From an uncultured Bacteroidales bacterium (GTDB lineage Bacteria > Bacteroidota > Bacteroidia > Bacteroidales > UBA3824), in assembly GCA_946409405.1 (NCBI GenBank), contig CAMJWL010000011.1:1-38063 (forward strand): 38,063 nucleotides of DNA, in the 5' to 3' direction. The notes below the pieces were generated by a model. That model saw only the letters and a list, made by a program, of their open reading frames with translations. It made no database searches and was not told the origin of the DNA. How positions within the stretch are numbered: position 1 is the first letter of the stretch; each line of letters opens with the position of its first letter. Shown one piece after another: positions 27,179 to 35,619 of the stretch. Made by a program: the position numbers and the translations under genes.

Positions 27179-29284
27179 TTATTCCTTGATTCCAGCGAGC
27201 CACAGCATAAACGTGTAGGTCATCGCCGTCTCCTTGACGTGTCCGTACCTGCCCGAATCGCCCGAATGTCCCGCCTTCATATTGGTGTGGAGGAACAATG
27301 GGTTGTCGTCTGACTTCATATCGCGGAGTTTGGCGACCCACTTGGCGGGCTCCCAATACTGCACTTGCGAATCGTGGAGTCCCGTGGTAACGAGCATTGC
27401 CGGATAGTCTTTTTCTTCAACATTGTCGTAGGGCGAATAAGAGAGCATATACTTATAATATTGCTCCTCGTTGGGGTTGCCCCATTCGTCGTATTCGCCG
27501 GTGGTGAGCGGGATGGATTCGTCCAACATCGTTGTAACTACGTCAACGAAAGGCACTTGCGCAACTATTCCGTTGTAGAGTTCGGGAGCCATATTGGAGA
27601 CTGCGCCCATTAGCAATCCGCCTGCCGAACCACCCATAGCATACATTTTGTTGGGCGAGGTTATGCCGCTGTCTATCAAGTATTTAGTTACGTCGATAAA
27701 ATCGTTGAAGGTGTTCATCTTCTTCAACAATTTGCCGTCCTCGTACCATTGGCGACCCATCTCGCTGCCGCCACGCACGTGTGCGAGGGCAAAGACGAAT
27801 CCCCTGTCAACGAGGCTGAATATCGACGCCCAATAGCCGTCTTCCTCCGACGAACCGTAAGAGCCGTAAGCGTATTGGAGGAGATTATTGTTGCCGTGGA
27901 GGTCGATGTCCTTCTTATACAGCAGTGTAACAGGCACTTTGGTACTGTCGCGCACCGTTACCATCACGCGCTTGACTTCGTATTTGCTCTTGTCGAAGCC
28001 GGGGACGAGTTGTTCTTTGAGGACACGTTTTTCGCGTGTTGCGAGGTCGTACTCGATTACCGACGGCGGCGTGTTGAAACTCGAATATCCGTATCTGAAC
28101 ACCTTGGAATCGTGTTCGGGGTTTTCCTCCGTCCACGCCGAATATGCCTCCTGACCAAAATCTATCAGGTGGCGTTCCTTAGTTTTCAAGTCCATCACCT
28201 CGAAGCAAACAAGGCCTTCGCGCATTTCTTCAAGCACAAGATAGTCGTCAAACACCGTAAAACCATTGATCAAGACCTTCTCGTCGTGAGGAACAAGGAA
28301 TTTCCAGTTGTTGTTGTAACTTGCAGAGTCGCAGGTCATTATGCAGAAGTTTTTGGCGTTCTCGTTGGTGAGTATGTAGAACGTACCGTTGCAGTGGTCG
28401 ATGGAATATTCGAGGTTTTTCTCGCGTTTGCGGAAGATGACCGGATCTTTGTAAGGGCGGTCGGTCGGGATGAGCCTCACCTCCGACGACGTTGTGCTGT
28501 TGTGGGTGATGATTATCCATTCGTCTGACTGACTGCGATATAAGTCGAGGTCGAATGTCGGGTCTTCCTCATAATAAATCTCCTTGTCGATGCTGCAATC
28601 GCTGCCGAGCACATGCCTGAAAATCTTGGATGCGCGTAAGGTGTTGGTCTCCTTGCCAACGTAGAAAAACGTGCGCGAATCGTTTGCAAACACCGTTCCA
28701 AGCGCGGTATTGGGGATGACATCGCTTTTGGGCTTGCCAGTAACGAGGTCGATGAAACGGATTTCGTATTTGCGGCGGCTCACGGTGTCAACGCTGTACG
28801 CAATCACCTTGTTGTTTGGGCTGACGCAAATATCGCCCACGTCGAAGTAGTCGCGGCCTTCGGCAAGGTCGTTGACATCAAGAATCACCTCCTCGGTGGA
28901 GTCGGGGCTGTTGTAACGGCGGCAGTATATTTCGTAGTCCTTGCCCTTCTCGTAGCGAGTAACGTAATAATATTTGTTTTCGAGGTACGGGACGGTGCTG
29001 TCTTCCTCCACGATGCGGCTCTTAATTTCAGCAGCAATCTTTTTGGACAACAACGCCGTGGGTTTCAGAAATTTAGCATCAGTATAGTCGTTCTCTTCTT
29101 TAAGATAACTCATCACCTTTGGATTCTTCCTCTCGTTCATCCAATAATAATTGTCTATCCTTGTATTGCCAAATTCCGAAAATTCCTTTGGTATTTTTTC
29201 GGCTTCTGGTGCGTTGATTCCTGAGTTGCAAGCACTTGCCATAGCTAATATTAATACTCCTGTGTATTTTTTGAGCGTTTTCAT
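27179..29284 (-). CDS. S9A prolyl oligopeptidase family (oligopeptidase B-like), predicted lipoprotein
   Basis: AYGSYGSSEEDGYWAS, LAHVRGGSEMGRQWYEDGKLLKKMNTFNDF, YAMGGSAGGLLMGAV (nucleophile Ser), TGLHDSQVQYWEPAKWVAKL. Start refined to MKTLKKYTGVLILAMASACNSG at 29284. Confidence 0.92.
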   Translation of the reverse strand: MKTLKKYTGVLILAMASACNSGINAPEAEKIPKEFSEFGNTRIDNYYWMNERKNPKVMSYLKEENDYTDAKFLKPTALLSKKIAAEIKSRIVEEDSTVPYLENKYYYVTRYEKGKDYEIYCRRYNSPDSTEEVILDVNDLAEGRDYFDVGDICVSPNNKVIAYSVDTVSRRKYEIRFIDLVTGKPKSDVIPNTALGTVFANDSRTFFYVGKETNTLRASKIFRHVLGSDCSIDKEIYYEEDPTFDLDLYRSQSDEWIIITHNSTTSSEVRLIPTDRPYKDPVIFRKREKNLEYSIDHCNGTFYILTNENAKNFCIMTCDSASYNNNWKFLVPHDEKVLINGFTVFDDYLVLEEMREGLVCFEVMDLKTKERHLIDFGQEAYSAWTEENPEHDSKVFRYGYSSFNTPPSVIEYDLATREKRVLKEQLVPGFDKSKYEVKRVMVTVRDSTKVPVTLLYKKDIDLHGNNNLLQYAYGSYGSSEEDGYWASIFSLVDRGFVFALAHVRGGSEMGRQWYEDGKLLKKMNTFNDFIDVTKYLIDSGITSPNKMYAMGGSAGGLLMGAVSNMAPELYNGIVAQVPFVDVVTTMLDESIPLTTGEYDEWGNPNEEQYYKYMLSYSPYDNVEEKDYPAMLVTTGLHDSQVQYWEPAKWVAKLRDMKSDDNPLFLHTNMKAGHSGDSGRYGHVKETAMTYTFMLWLAGIKE

Positions 29285-29317
29285 TATATGGTTAAAATAT
29301 ATCATCATAACAAGTTG

Positions 29318-29347
29318 CAAAGGTAATAAAAATATGTAAACTAACAA
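29318..29347 (-). promoter_or_regulatory. Bacteroidetes-type promoter for the oligopeptidase gene
   Basis: Reverse strand: TTG, 19-nt spacer, TACCTTTG (caaaggta 29318-29325). Confidence 0.6.
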
Positions 29348-29400
29348 CGGAAAAAAAAGAAATATTTTGGTGCGCAGATTCAACTCCCAAGCGCACAAAA

Positions 29401-29937
29401 TCAGGATACAACATCCTCCCCCTCAAAATTGCTCTTAATATCGTTCTGGTGCTGTTTGTTGAACTCCGGCTCAAACTGTTCGTCGTCGTATTTAGGCTCG
29501 ATGAAGTCGTTCTCGAAACGATCCAATGTCGGAAAACCTATCGCGCAGAAAATCACGGCGATGACGCTGACGAAGGCGCATTGTTCCTTGAAAGTGAGGG
29601 CGAGGGCGATAATATTAACAATTAAAGCGATGTAGATGAGTTTGTTCTGAAACCTTTTGGCGGCTATGAAGTGATGCTGTTTTTCGTCGAGATTGTCCTT
29701 GGGCTTGAGGATGCGGGCGGTCTTGGTGTAAGTATGAGAGCCGTACCAGATGGCGAAACCCGTCCCAAACATACAGAGATATTCGAGGGTCATCACGGCG
29801 TAGGGATTGTCGATGAGGGCATTGAAGTGGTTGACATTGCGTACAATCCACACCATCACCAACGACAACGCAAGCGCGATGAGCCACGTCCAATGAGTCT
29901 TCTTCTCCGCAGAGAGTTGCTGTTCAAAATTGTCCAT
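29401..29937 (-). CDS. Hypothetical membrane protein (178 aa, several TM helices)
   Basis: Hydrophobic segments WTWLIALALSLVMVWIV, VMTLEYLCMFGTGFAIW, LIYIALIVNIIALALTF, CAFVSVIAVIFCAIGF; acidic C-terminus. Confidence 0.65.
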   Translation of the reverse strand: MDNFEQQLSAEKKTHWTWLIALALSLVMVWIVRNVNHFNALIDNPYAVMTLEYLCMFGTGFAIWYGSHTYTKTARILKPKDNLDEKQHHFIAAKRFQNKLIYIALIVNIIALALTFKEQCAFVSVIAVIFCAIGFPTLDRFENDFIEPKYDDEQFEPEFNKQHQNDIKSNFEGEDVVS

Positions 29938-29976
29938 CAGGCAATTACAAAAAATGGGATGGATATATGTGTATGG

Positions 29977-30384
29977 TTAAATTTCCTCGTCGAGGCCGTC
30001 GTCGAAGCCGCCCTTCGCCTCTTTGAGTTCGATAGGCACCTTAGACACGTTGCGGAAGTCCTTGCCCGCGTCGAGGAGGTCGCTGTCGCTGTAGAACCAC
30101 GTGATTTTCAACTCCTTGCCCGCAATGTCGTTAATCTTATTGAGTTCCTTGAGTATGTTGTAGATCCATATCTGCGACGACGTGTTGTAATAGTCAAGCG
30201 ACAGGTGCACAATCGTGGTGTCCTTAGGATCCTTCACATAGTCGCTCAGCACCTTAAACACCGGCTCGTAAAAGGAGAAGGTGTTTTCGATGATCGACCG
30301 TCCTCTAATCTCAAAGAAACCGTTTTCGCAGTCAAAATTGACAAACGGGCTCTTGGCACTTTCCGCTATCTGCAAACTTTCCAT
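29977..30384 (-). CDS. SiaC-like regulatory phosphoprotein (DUF1987)
   Basis: FFEIRGRSIIENTFSFYEPVFKVLSDY... LDYYNTSSQIWIYNILKEL... ITWFYSDSDLLDAGKDF matches the family pattern. Confidence 0.8.
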   Translation of the reverse strand: MESLQIAESAKSPFVNFDCENGFFEIRGRSIIENTFSFYEPVFKVLSDYVKDPKDTTIVHLSLDYYNTSSQIWIYNILKELNKINDIAGKELKITWFYSDSDLLDAGKDFRNVSKVPIELKEAKGGFDDGLDEEI

Positions 30385-30447
30385 TTTGTTGTTTTAAGTA
30401 TAAATGACGTTTTGTGCTTTTCCTTGTTGCTTGTTTTATTGTTTGCG

Positions 30448-30477
30448 CAAAGGTACAAATTATTCTCGCATCTCCAA
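30448..30477 (-). promoter_or_regulatory. Bacteroidetes-type promoter for the SiaC-like gene
   Basis: Reverse strand: TTG, 19-nt spacer, TACCTTTG (caaaggta 30448-30455). Confidence 0.6.
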
Positions 30478-30526
30478 AATTTTTTTAACATCTTTAATAA
30501 AAAATATTTTTTTTCCGTCTTTTCGC

Positions 30527-30557
30527 TTGTTTAAATATGAAATTGTTGTTAGTTTTG
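30527..30557 (+). promoter_or_regulatory. Bacteroidetes-type promoter (-33 TTG / -7 TAGTTTTG)
   Basis: TTG 30527-30529, 20-nt spacer, TAGTTTTG 30550-30557, 40 nt before the ATG at 30598. Confidence 0.6.
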
Positions 30558-30597
30558 CATCATATTTATAAATTGATAATTATAAATATAACCAATC

Positions 30598-31251
30598 ATG
30601 AAAAAGATACTATTTATAATAGTGTGGTCGCTCTTGGGCGCGTCTGTGGCGGGTGCGCAGGAGGTAACGTCTTACGACACCGACAGCACGGCGTATTACA
30701 ACGCGGCATTTAATCCCGCCGAATATGGTCAGGCTCCCATCAAAGGCCCTCAGCGCAAGTTGGCGGACGCCAGCCGTCTGCACACAAACGTCAACATGGG
30801 CGTAGGAGTGGGCGGCGGCGGCTCTTTTGAATACGTGAACCCCACGTTCTACTACGACCTCTCCAAAAAATGGAGCCTCAACTTCGGCATGGGCGTGGCA
30901 TACAGCACGTTTAAACTCAAAAACCTGGCCTGCAACGAGGATGTCGCCAACTACCAAAACCTCCGCGCCATCAGCAATTACTATTCTGCGGGCGCGACGT
31001 ACAGGGCTACGGAAAGATTGTCGCTCTACGGCAACATTATCTACGAGAAGTCTATGCCCGTGGGCGGCGGCAATGCCAACGGACTTACAATGGACAACGA
31101 CCGATACATGGCTACTTTTGGCGCGACCTACCGCTTCAGCGAGAAGTTCTCTATTGGCGTCGAGTTTAGCCACGCGCACGACACCAATCCGTACAGCAAC
31201 TTCAGCAACCCGTACAGCACAATCTACCACAATCCTTATAGCCCGTGGTAA
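30598..31251 (+). CDS. Outer-membrane beta-barrel-like protein
   Basis: Signal peptide MKKILFIIVWSLLGASVAGAQ; alternating amphipathic strands; C-terminal NPYS repeats. Confidence 0.75.
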   Translation: MKKILFIIVWSLLGASVAGAQEVTSYDTDSTAYYNAAFNPAEYGQAPIKGPQRKLADASRLHTNVNMGVGVGGGGSFEYVNPTFYYDLSKKWSLNFGMGVAYSTFKLKNLACNEDVANYQNLRAISNYYSAGATYRATERLSLYGNIIYEKSMPVGGGNANGLTMDNDRYMATFGATYRFSEKFSIGVEFSHAHDTNPYSNFSNPYSTIYHNPYSPW

Positions 31252-31272
31252 CACACATATAATGAACCAACT

Positions 31273-31848
31273 ATGAGTTTTTTGCAAGGTCTCCGCGAGA
31301 ATTGGGGACATAAAATATTGCGCCGCAAGGCAAAGAAGGTCAACCGCACCAAGACCTACAACAACCTCGAATCCGCGCAGACCGTTGGCATCCTCTTCGA
31401 CGCCACCATCAAGACAGACACAGAGGATGTCAAGAGGCTTATATCGTCGCTCAACAAGGCGGGCAAACGCATCGACGCGCTCGGCATGTTGCACACCGCC
31501 GAGGAACTTGCCGTGGCCAACGACGCTGTGGGGTTCAATTATTTTGCCGCCGACGACTGCACTTTCTTCTGTTTCCCAAAAGGTGCAAATGCGGTGCAGT
31601 TTGTGTCGCAAAAATTTGACATCCTGCTCAACATCTGCCCCGACACGAACCTTTGCACCGATTATATAGTGGGGATGTCGCAGGCCAAGTTTAAGGTGTC
31701 CACGCGGCTTGACGACGAGGCGTATGCTGATTTCATATTGCAGTTTGCCACTGGACCCGCTGCCGACGGCAAACCGCACCCCAAACCAACCGCAGGGCAG
31801 ATTATTGCCGCAATAAAACAATACCTCAGCAACATCGCCAAGGCATGA
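31273..31848 (+). CDS. Conserved hypothetical protein (DUF6913-like) upstream of dapA
   Basis: 191 aa; RTKTYNNLESAQTVGILFDAT..., FDILLNICPDTNLCTDYIVGMSQAKFKVS; co-directional with dapA. Confidence 0.7.
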   Translation: MSFLQGLRENWGHKILRRKAKKVNRTKTYNNLESAQTVGILFDATIKTDTEDVKRLISSLNKAGKRIDALGMLHTAEELAVANDAVGFNYFAADDCTFFCFPKGANAVQFVSQKFDILLNICPDTNLCTDYIVGMSQAKFKVSTRLDDEAYADFILQFATGPAADGKPHPKPTAGQIIAAIKQYLSNIAKA

Positions 31849-31885
31849 CAGATTAACACACTTTATTATATATAAACACTCAAAC

Positions 31886-32776
31886 ATGAGAAACGACAGA
31901 CTTTTTGGAGTAGGCGTGGCATTGGTAACGCCCTTCAAAGAAGACGGAGCGGTGGATTACGCCGCGTTAGAAAAACTGATTGAACACATCATCAGCGGCG
32001 GCGTCCACTACATCGTGATAGGCGGCACCACCGGCGAGCCAGTTACATTGAATGTACAAGAGAGGGAGGACGTGAGAAACTTTGTCGTAAAACAGGTGGC
32101 AGGGCGCGTGCCTCTCGTACTCGGCATCGGCGGCAACTGCACCGACCTCGTAGCCGCCCAAGTGTCCGTTGTAAACACCAAGGGCATCGACAGTATTCTC
32201 AGCATTTCGCCATACTACACCAAGCCAAACCAACGCGGCATCTACGAGCATTTTGCGGCGGTTGCCCAGTCGAGTCCGTTGCCGATAATACTCTACAACG
32301 TTCCCGGACGTACTTCGCGCAACATAGAGCCAAGCACAATCGTAAGCCTCGCCAAAGATTTCAAAAACATCGTGGCTGTCAAGGAGGCGAGCGGCAACAT
32401 GGCGCAGATAATGTCGATAATGGAAAACAAGCCCAAGGACTTCATGGTGATTTCGGGCGACGACGCGCTCACCGTGCCGATGATGTCGGTAGGTGTGAGC
32501 GGCGTGATTTCCGTTGCCGCCAACGTTGCGCCCAAGCAATGCGTCCAAATGGTGAACGCCGCCGCAAAAGGCGATTTCAAGGAGGCGAGCCGCATACATT
32601 ATCAACTTCTCGACCTGATGGGCGCACTCTTTGAGGACGGCAGCCCCGCCGGAGCAAAGGCGGCTCTCAATATGCTCGGCATCTGCGGCGAAACTCTCCG
32701 CCTGCCCCTCGTGCCGGTATGCGATGCCGTCCGCGCCAAAATCAAGGCGGCTCTCGACAAGGCAACAAAAAATTGA
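31886..32776 (+). CDS. dapA: 4-hydroxy-tetrahydrodipicolinate synthase
   Basis: GVGVALVTPFKEDGAVDY, GGTTGEPVTLNVQER, ILYNVPGRTSRNIEP, VAVKEASGNMAQ (Schiff-base Lys), ISGDDALTVPMMSVGVSGVISV. Confidence 0.95.
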   Translation: MRNDRLFGVGVALVTPFKEDGAVDYAALEKLIEHIISGGVHYIVIGGTTGEPVTLNVQEREDVRNFVVKQVAGRVPLVLGIGGNCTDLVAAQVSVVNTKGIDSILSISPYYTKPNQRGIYEHFAAVAQSSPLPIILYNVPGRTSRNIEPSTIVSLAKDFKNIVAVKEASGNMAQIMSIMENKPKDFMVISGDDALTVPMMSVGVSGVISVAANVAPKQCVQMVNAAAKGDFKEASRIHYQLLDLMGALFEDGSPAGAKAALNMLGICGETLRLPLVPVCDAVRAKIKAALDKATKN

Positions 32777-32850
32777 CAGTTGACAATTGACAGTTGATAG
32801 TTGACAATCAACAAATCACTAAATCAACAAATCACTAAATCCACAAATGA
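32773..32850. repeat. Tandem repeats: 5 x 7-bp TTGACAR followed by 2-3 x 16-bp TCAACAAATCACTAAA
   Basis: ttgacag ttgacaa ttgacag ttgatag ttgacaa (32773-32807); tcaacaaatcactaaa at 32808-32823 and 32824-32839; degenerate third copy tccacaaatga. Confidence 0.92.
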
Positions 32851-34628
32851 ACGACTTCCCACAATGGGCGGCGGAGGCGGTTTGGTATCAGATATTTCCA
32901 GACCGCTTTTGCCGTTTTAACAGCGACAACCCAATCACCGCGCAGGACATCGTAGGCACTGCGCCGTGGAACATCAAGGCCAACAAACCTTGGCAGATAC
33001 ACCCATGGACTTCCAATTGGTATGAGCGTCAGCCTTACGAGAAGGGCAACGACAAGAAACTGCACGACAACCTGCTCCGGCGGCGTTATTGCGGCGACAT
33101 CAACGGCATCATTTCCAAATTGAACTATTTGCGAGACCTTGGTGTTAACGCGCTGTATCTCACGCCGTTGCAGTATTCGCCGAGCCTCCACAAATACGAC
33201 GGCACCAACTTCCTGCACATCGACCCGTTCTTGGGCAGCACGCCGAGGATGGACATCCAAACTATAGAGAATGAGGATTTTGACGATTTTGACAACGCCA
33301 AATGGACTACCGCCGACCACGAAGCACTCCTACTTATCAAAGAAGCCCACAAACGTGGAATGAAGGTGATTTTTGACGGCGTTTTCAATCATATCGGTTA
33401 CAACAGCAAGCCGTTCCAAGACGTGCTTCACAACCTCAAAAAATCCAAATACACAGATTGGTTTCATATCGATTGGGACAAGACCACGCCCAAACACTTG
33501 TGGTACGAGAAGTTTTGGGGCGTTGTAAAGGAAATGCCTAAGTTAAACTATGGTTGTCAAGATGTAAAGCGTTATGTATTTGCGGCATTAAAGCGTTGGT
33601 TGAGGCCGGTAGTGGACGGCGTTGAGTATGAAGGCATTGACGGCTGGCGCATAGACCATGCGATAGGCGTTCCGATGACTTTTTGGAAATCTGCGCACGA
33701 TTTTACAAAGACGCTTAACAAAAATTCGTTGTTCCTTGCCGAATTGATAGAACCCCAAGCAACAATAAAACCATACTTGGATTGTGGCGCGTTTGATTGC
33801 GTAATGAACTACGGATTTTACTTTTTGGCGTGTAAGTTTTTCACACAGGACAAGGACCAAATCACCGCCAAGGAGTTTGACGACAGCATCCGTCAGCAAC
33901 TAAAACTTTATCCTCCCGCCGCCAATTATTTGGCTATGAACCTTCTCGGCACCCACGATACGGAGCGGCTGGCAACGTTGATAGCAAATAGGGGCATGAA
34001 AAAATATGATTTTTACAAAGGCGAGGTTGACATCGAAAATTTCTTCCGCTACTCCCACTCCACCGACCGTGGCTACACGTCGCGTCCGCCCAACGAAAAT
34101 GAGCGGCAAATTCAGCGGATGATGATCGTGTTTGAATTTGCCATGATTGGCTCGCCGATGGTTTATTACGGCGAAGAACTCGGCATGTATGGCGGCAACG
34201 ACCCCGACTGCCGCAAGCCAATGCACTGGCCCGAAATGAGTTTTGACGACGAGATAGAATACCATAGCGGCTTGCCAATATATAAACACAAGCATCCTGT
34301 GGCGGCGGATATGGAGATGCACGCCTTTTACAAGAAGATAATAGCCCTGCGGCGCGGCAGCAAGGCGTTGATGCAAGGCACTATGACCACCGACTATGCC
34401 GACCCGGAAAAGCGCGTCTGGGTAATCAGCCGCCGGAGCGGATTTGAGCGCGTGATTTTTGCATTCAACTGCGAGGACAAGCCCGTCCTTGTAAAGATGA
34501 ACGGACACGCGGGCGAGGAGTTCGGCGACTATTTTGGCAACGATGTGAATATCGTGGCGGATCCGTCGGGCAATTTTGGGGTGGAGATAGAACCGCATGG
34601 ATTCAGGGTGCTAATCTCGCCGTGTTAA
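32847..34628 (+). CDS. GH13 alpha-glycosidase (neopullulanase/cyclomaltodextrinase-like)
   Basis: VWYQIFPDRF, VIFDGVFNHIG, GWRIDHAIG, LLGTHDTERLATL and PMVYYGEELGMYGGNDPDCRKPM. Confidence 0.93.
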   Translation: MNDFPQWAAEAVWYQIFPDRFCRFNSDNPITAQDIVGTAPWNIKANKPWQIHPWTSNWYERQPYEKGNDKKLHDNLLRRRYCGDINGIISKLNYLRDLGVNALYLTPLQYSPSLHKYDGTNFLHIDPFLGSTPRMDIQTIENEDFDDFDNAKWTTADHEALLLIKEAHKRGMKVIFDGVFNHIGYNSKPFQDVLHNLKKSKYTDWFHIDWDKTTPKHLWYEKFWGVVKEMPKLNYGCQDVKRYVFAALKRWLRPVVDGVEYEGIDGWRIDHAIGVPMTFWKSAHDFTKTLNKNSLFLAELIEPQATIKPYLDCGAFDCVMNYGFYFLACKFFTQDKDQITAKEFDDSIRQQLKLYPPAANYLAMNLLGTHDTERLATLIANRGMKKYDFYKGEVDIENFFRYSHSTDRGYTSRPPNENERQIQRMMIVFEFAMIGSPMVYYGEELGMYGGNDPDCRKPMHWPEMSFDDEIEYHSGLPIYKHKHPVAADMEMHAFYKKIIALRRGSKALMQGTMTTDYADPEKRVWVISRRSGFERVIFAFNCEDKPVLVKMNGHAGEEFGDYFGNDVNIVADPSGNFGVEIEPHGFRVLISPC

Positions 34629-34913
34629 AAAATAGAGAATGATGTTCTTGCCCTGCTTGAAATAATCGGTTGTAAGACGATGATTTTTAGGCAAAAAGCA
34701 AAAATTTTGAAAAAAAATTGCTTAAACTTCTTGTTCGCAACTTACTGATTGACACGTGATTACCTATTGGTATTCTCGTTAAGGTTCAAATAGAGAAATG
34801 TAATCTTCTTGTTTTCAGTGCCTTTGTACTTTCATTTTGGCACAAGTATTGATATGTATCGAGTAGAAACATTTATTTTTTTTAACTCGACTACACAAAC
34901 AAATACAAACAAA

Positions 34914-35123
34914 ATGAGCAAGATTAATTGGACAGGAGTTATCAGCAAGGGCATCTTGAAACTGAAACTCTCATTTGATTCGGACGTGAGCATCCCCGAC
35001 CGGATGCGGATAATGGAGAGTTACGCAGAAGGACTTTCAAACTCCGACATTAGCATCATCGAATCGCACCACTATTCGGACGGCAGTCAGATGAGGGCGG
35101 TAATTAATAATCGCGCTAATTAA
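34914..35123 (+). CDS. Small hypothetical protein (69 aa)
   Basis: MSKINWTGVISKGILKLKLSFDSDVSIPDRMRIMESYAEGLSNSDISIIESHHYSDGSQMRAVINNRAN; track start 34809 is AT-rich and less plausible. Confidence 0.5.
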   Translation: MSKINWTGVISKGILKLKLSFDSDVSIPDRMRIMESYAEGLSNSDISIIESHHYSDGSQMRAVINNRAN

Positions 35124-35137
35124 CGGTTAATGCAATG

Positions 35138-35172
35138 CGAGGAACGCGAAGATTTAGTCTTCAAGTTCCTCG
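35138..35172. terminator. Stem-loop between convergent genes, overlapping the XRE gene 3' end
   Basis: CGAGGAAC (35138-35145) / GTTCCTCG (35165-35172) with an inner GAAGA/TCTTC stem; no strong T-tract. Confidence 0.45.
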
Positions 35173-35549
35173 CCTTCGTTATATGCGATGTCGTCGTATA
35201 ATGGTTGCGACGGCGCGGCGGGCTCGGCGGCGGATTCCACAGACTGTTTTGGCAGCCTGATGGTAAAATATTCGTCTATTGCGCTGGCTATCATGGCTTT
35301 GAGTTCCTCGCACTGCGTGGATGTCAATGCCGGCGATTCCATTTCGCCTTCTTCGAGCGTCAGGTAACTCACCGTAACTCCCAATGCGTCAGCGATTTTC
35401 TTCAAGTTTTTTATGGTATAACGGTTTGGGTCGTCGCGTGAAAGCATCACGCGGAGGCTCACCGTGGGCATGTCTGTTTCCTTGGCGAGCCGTGCGATAG
35501 TCCATCCTTTCTCCTTGCGGAGAGCCTGAATTTTTTCGGTAATATTCAT
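35154..35549 (-). CDS. XRE-family helix-turn-helix regulator
   Basis: MNITEKIQALRKEKGWTIARLAKETDMPTVSLRVMLSRDDPNRYTIKNLKKIADALGVTVSYLT; start refined to 35549. Confidence 0.85.
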   Translation of the reverse strand: MNITEKIQALRKEKGWTIARLAKETDMPTVSLRVMLSRDDPNRYTIKNLKKIADALGVTVSYLTLEEGEMESPALTSTQCEELKAMIASAIDEYFTIRLPKQSVESAAEPAAPSQPLYDDIAYNEGEELED

Positions 35550-35619
35550 ATTTTTGCTTATTTTACACGCGACAAATATATATAAAATTATATTGATAAG
35601 CAAAGATTATGGTAATTTT

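Noticed and set aside
30610-31938. 442-aa minus-strand ORF
   Set aside because: Antisense to an OMP with signal peptide, the DUF6913-like gene and the dapA start; low-complexity V/A/R-rich shadow translation.
32773-32807. TTGACA repeats as sigma70 -35 boxes
   Set aside because: Promoters in this genome fit the Bacteroidetes TTG-N19/20-TAnnTTTG pattern; the heptamers are better explained as tandem repeats.
32773-32840. Possible CRISPR array
   Set aside because: Units are 7 and 16 bp, contiguous, without spacers; simple tandem repeats.
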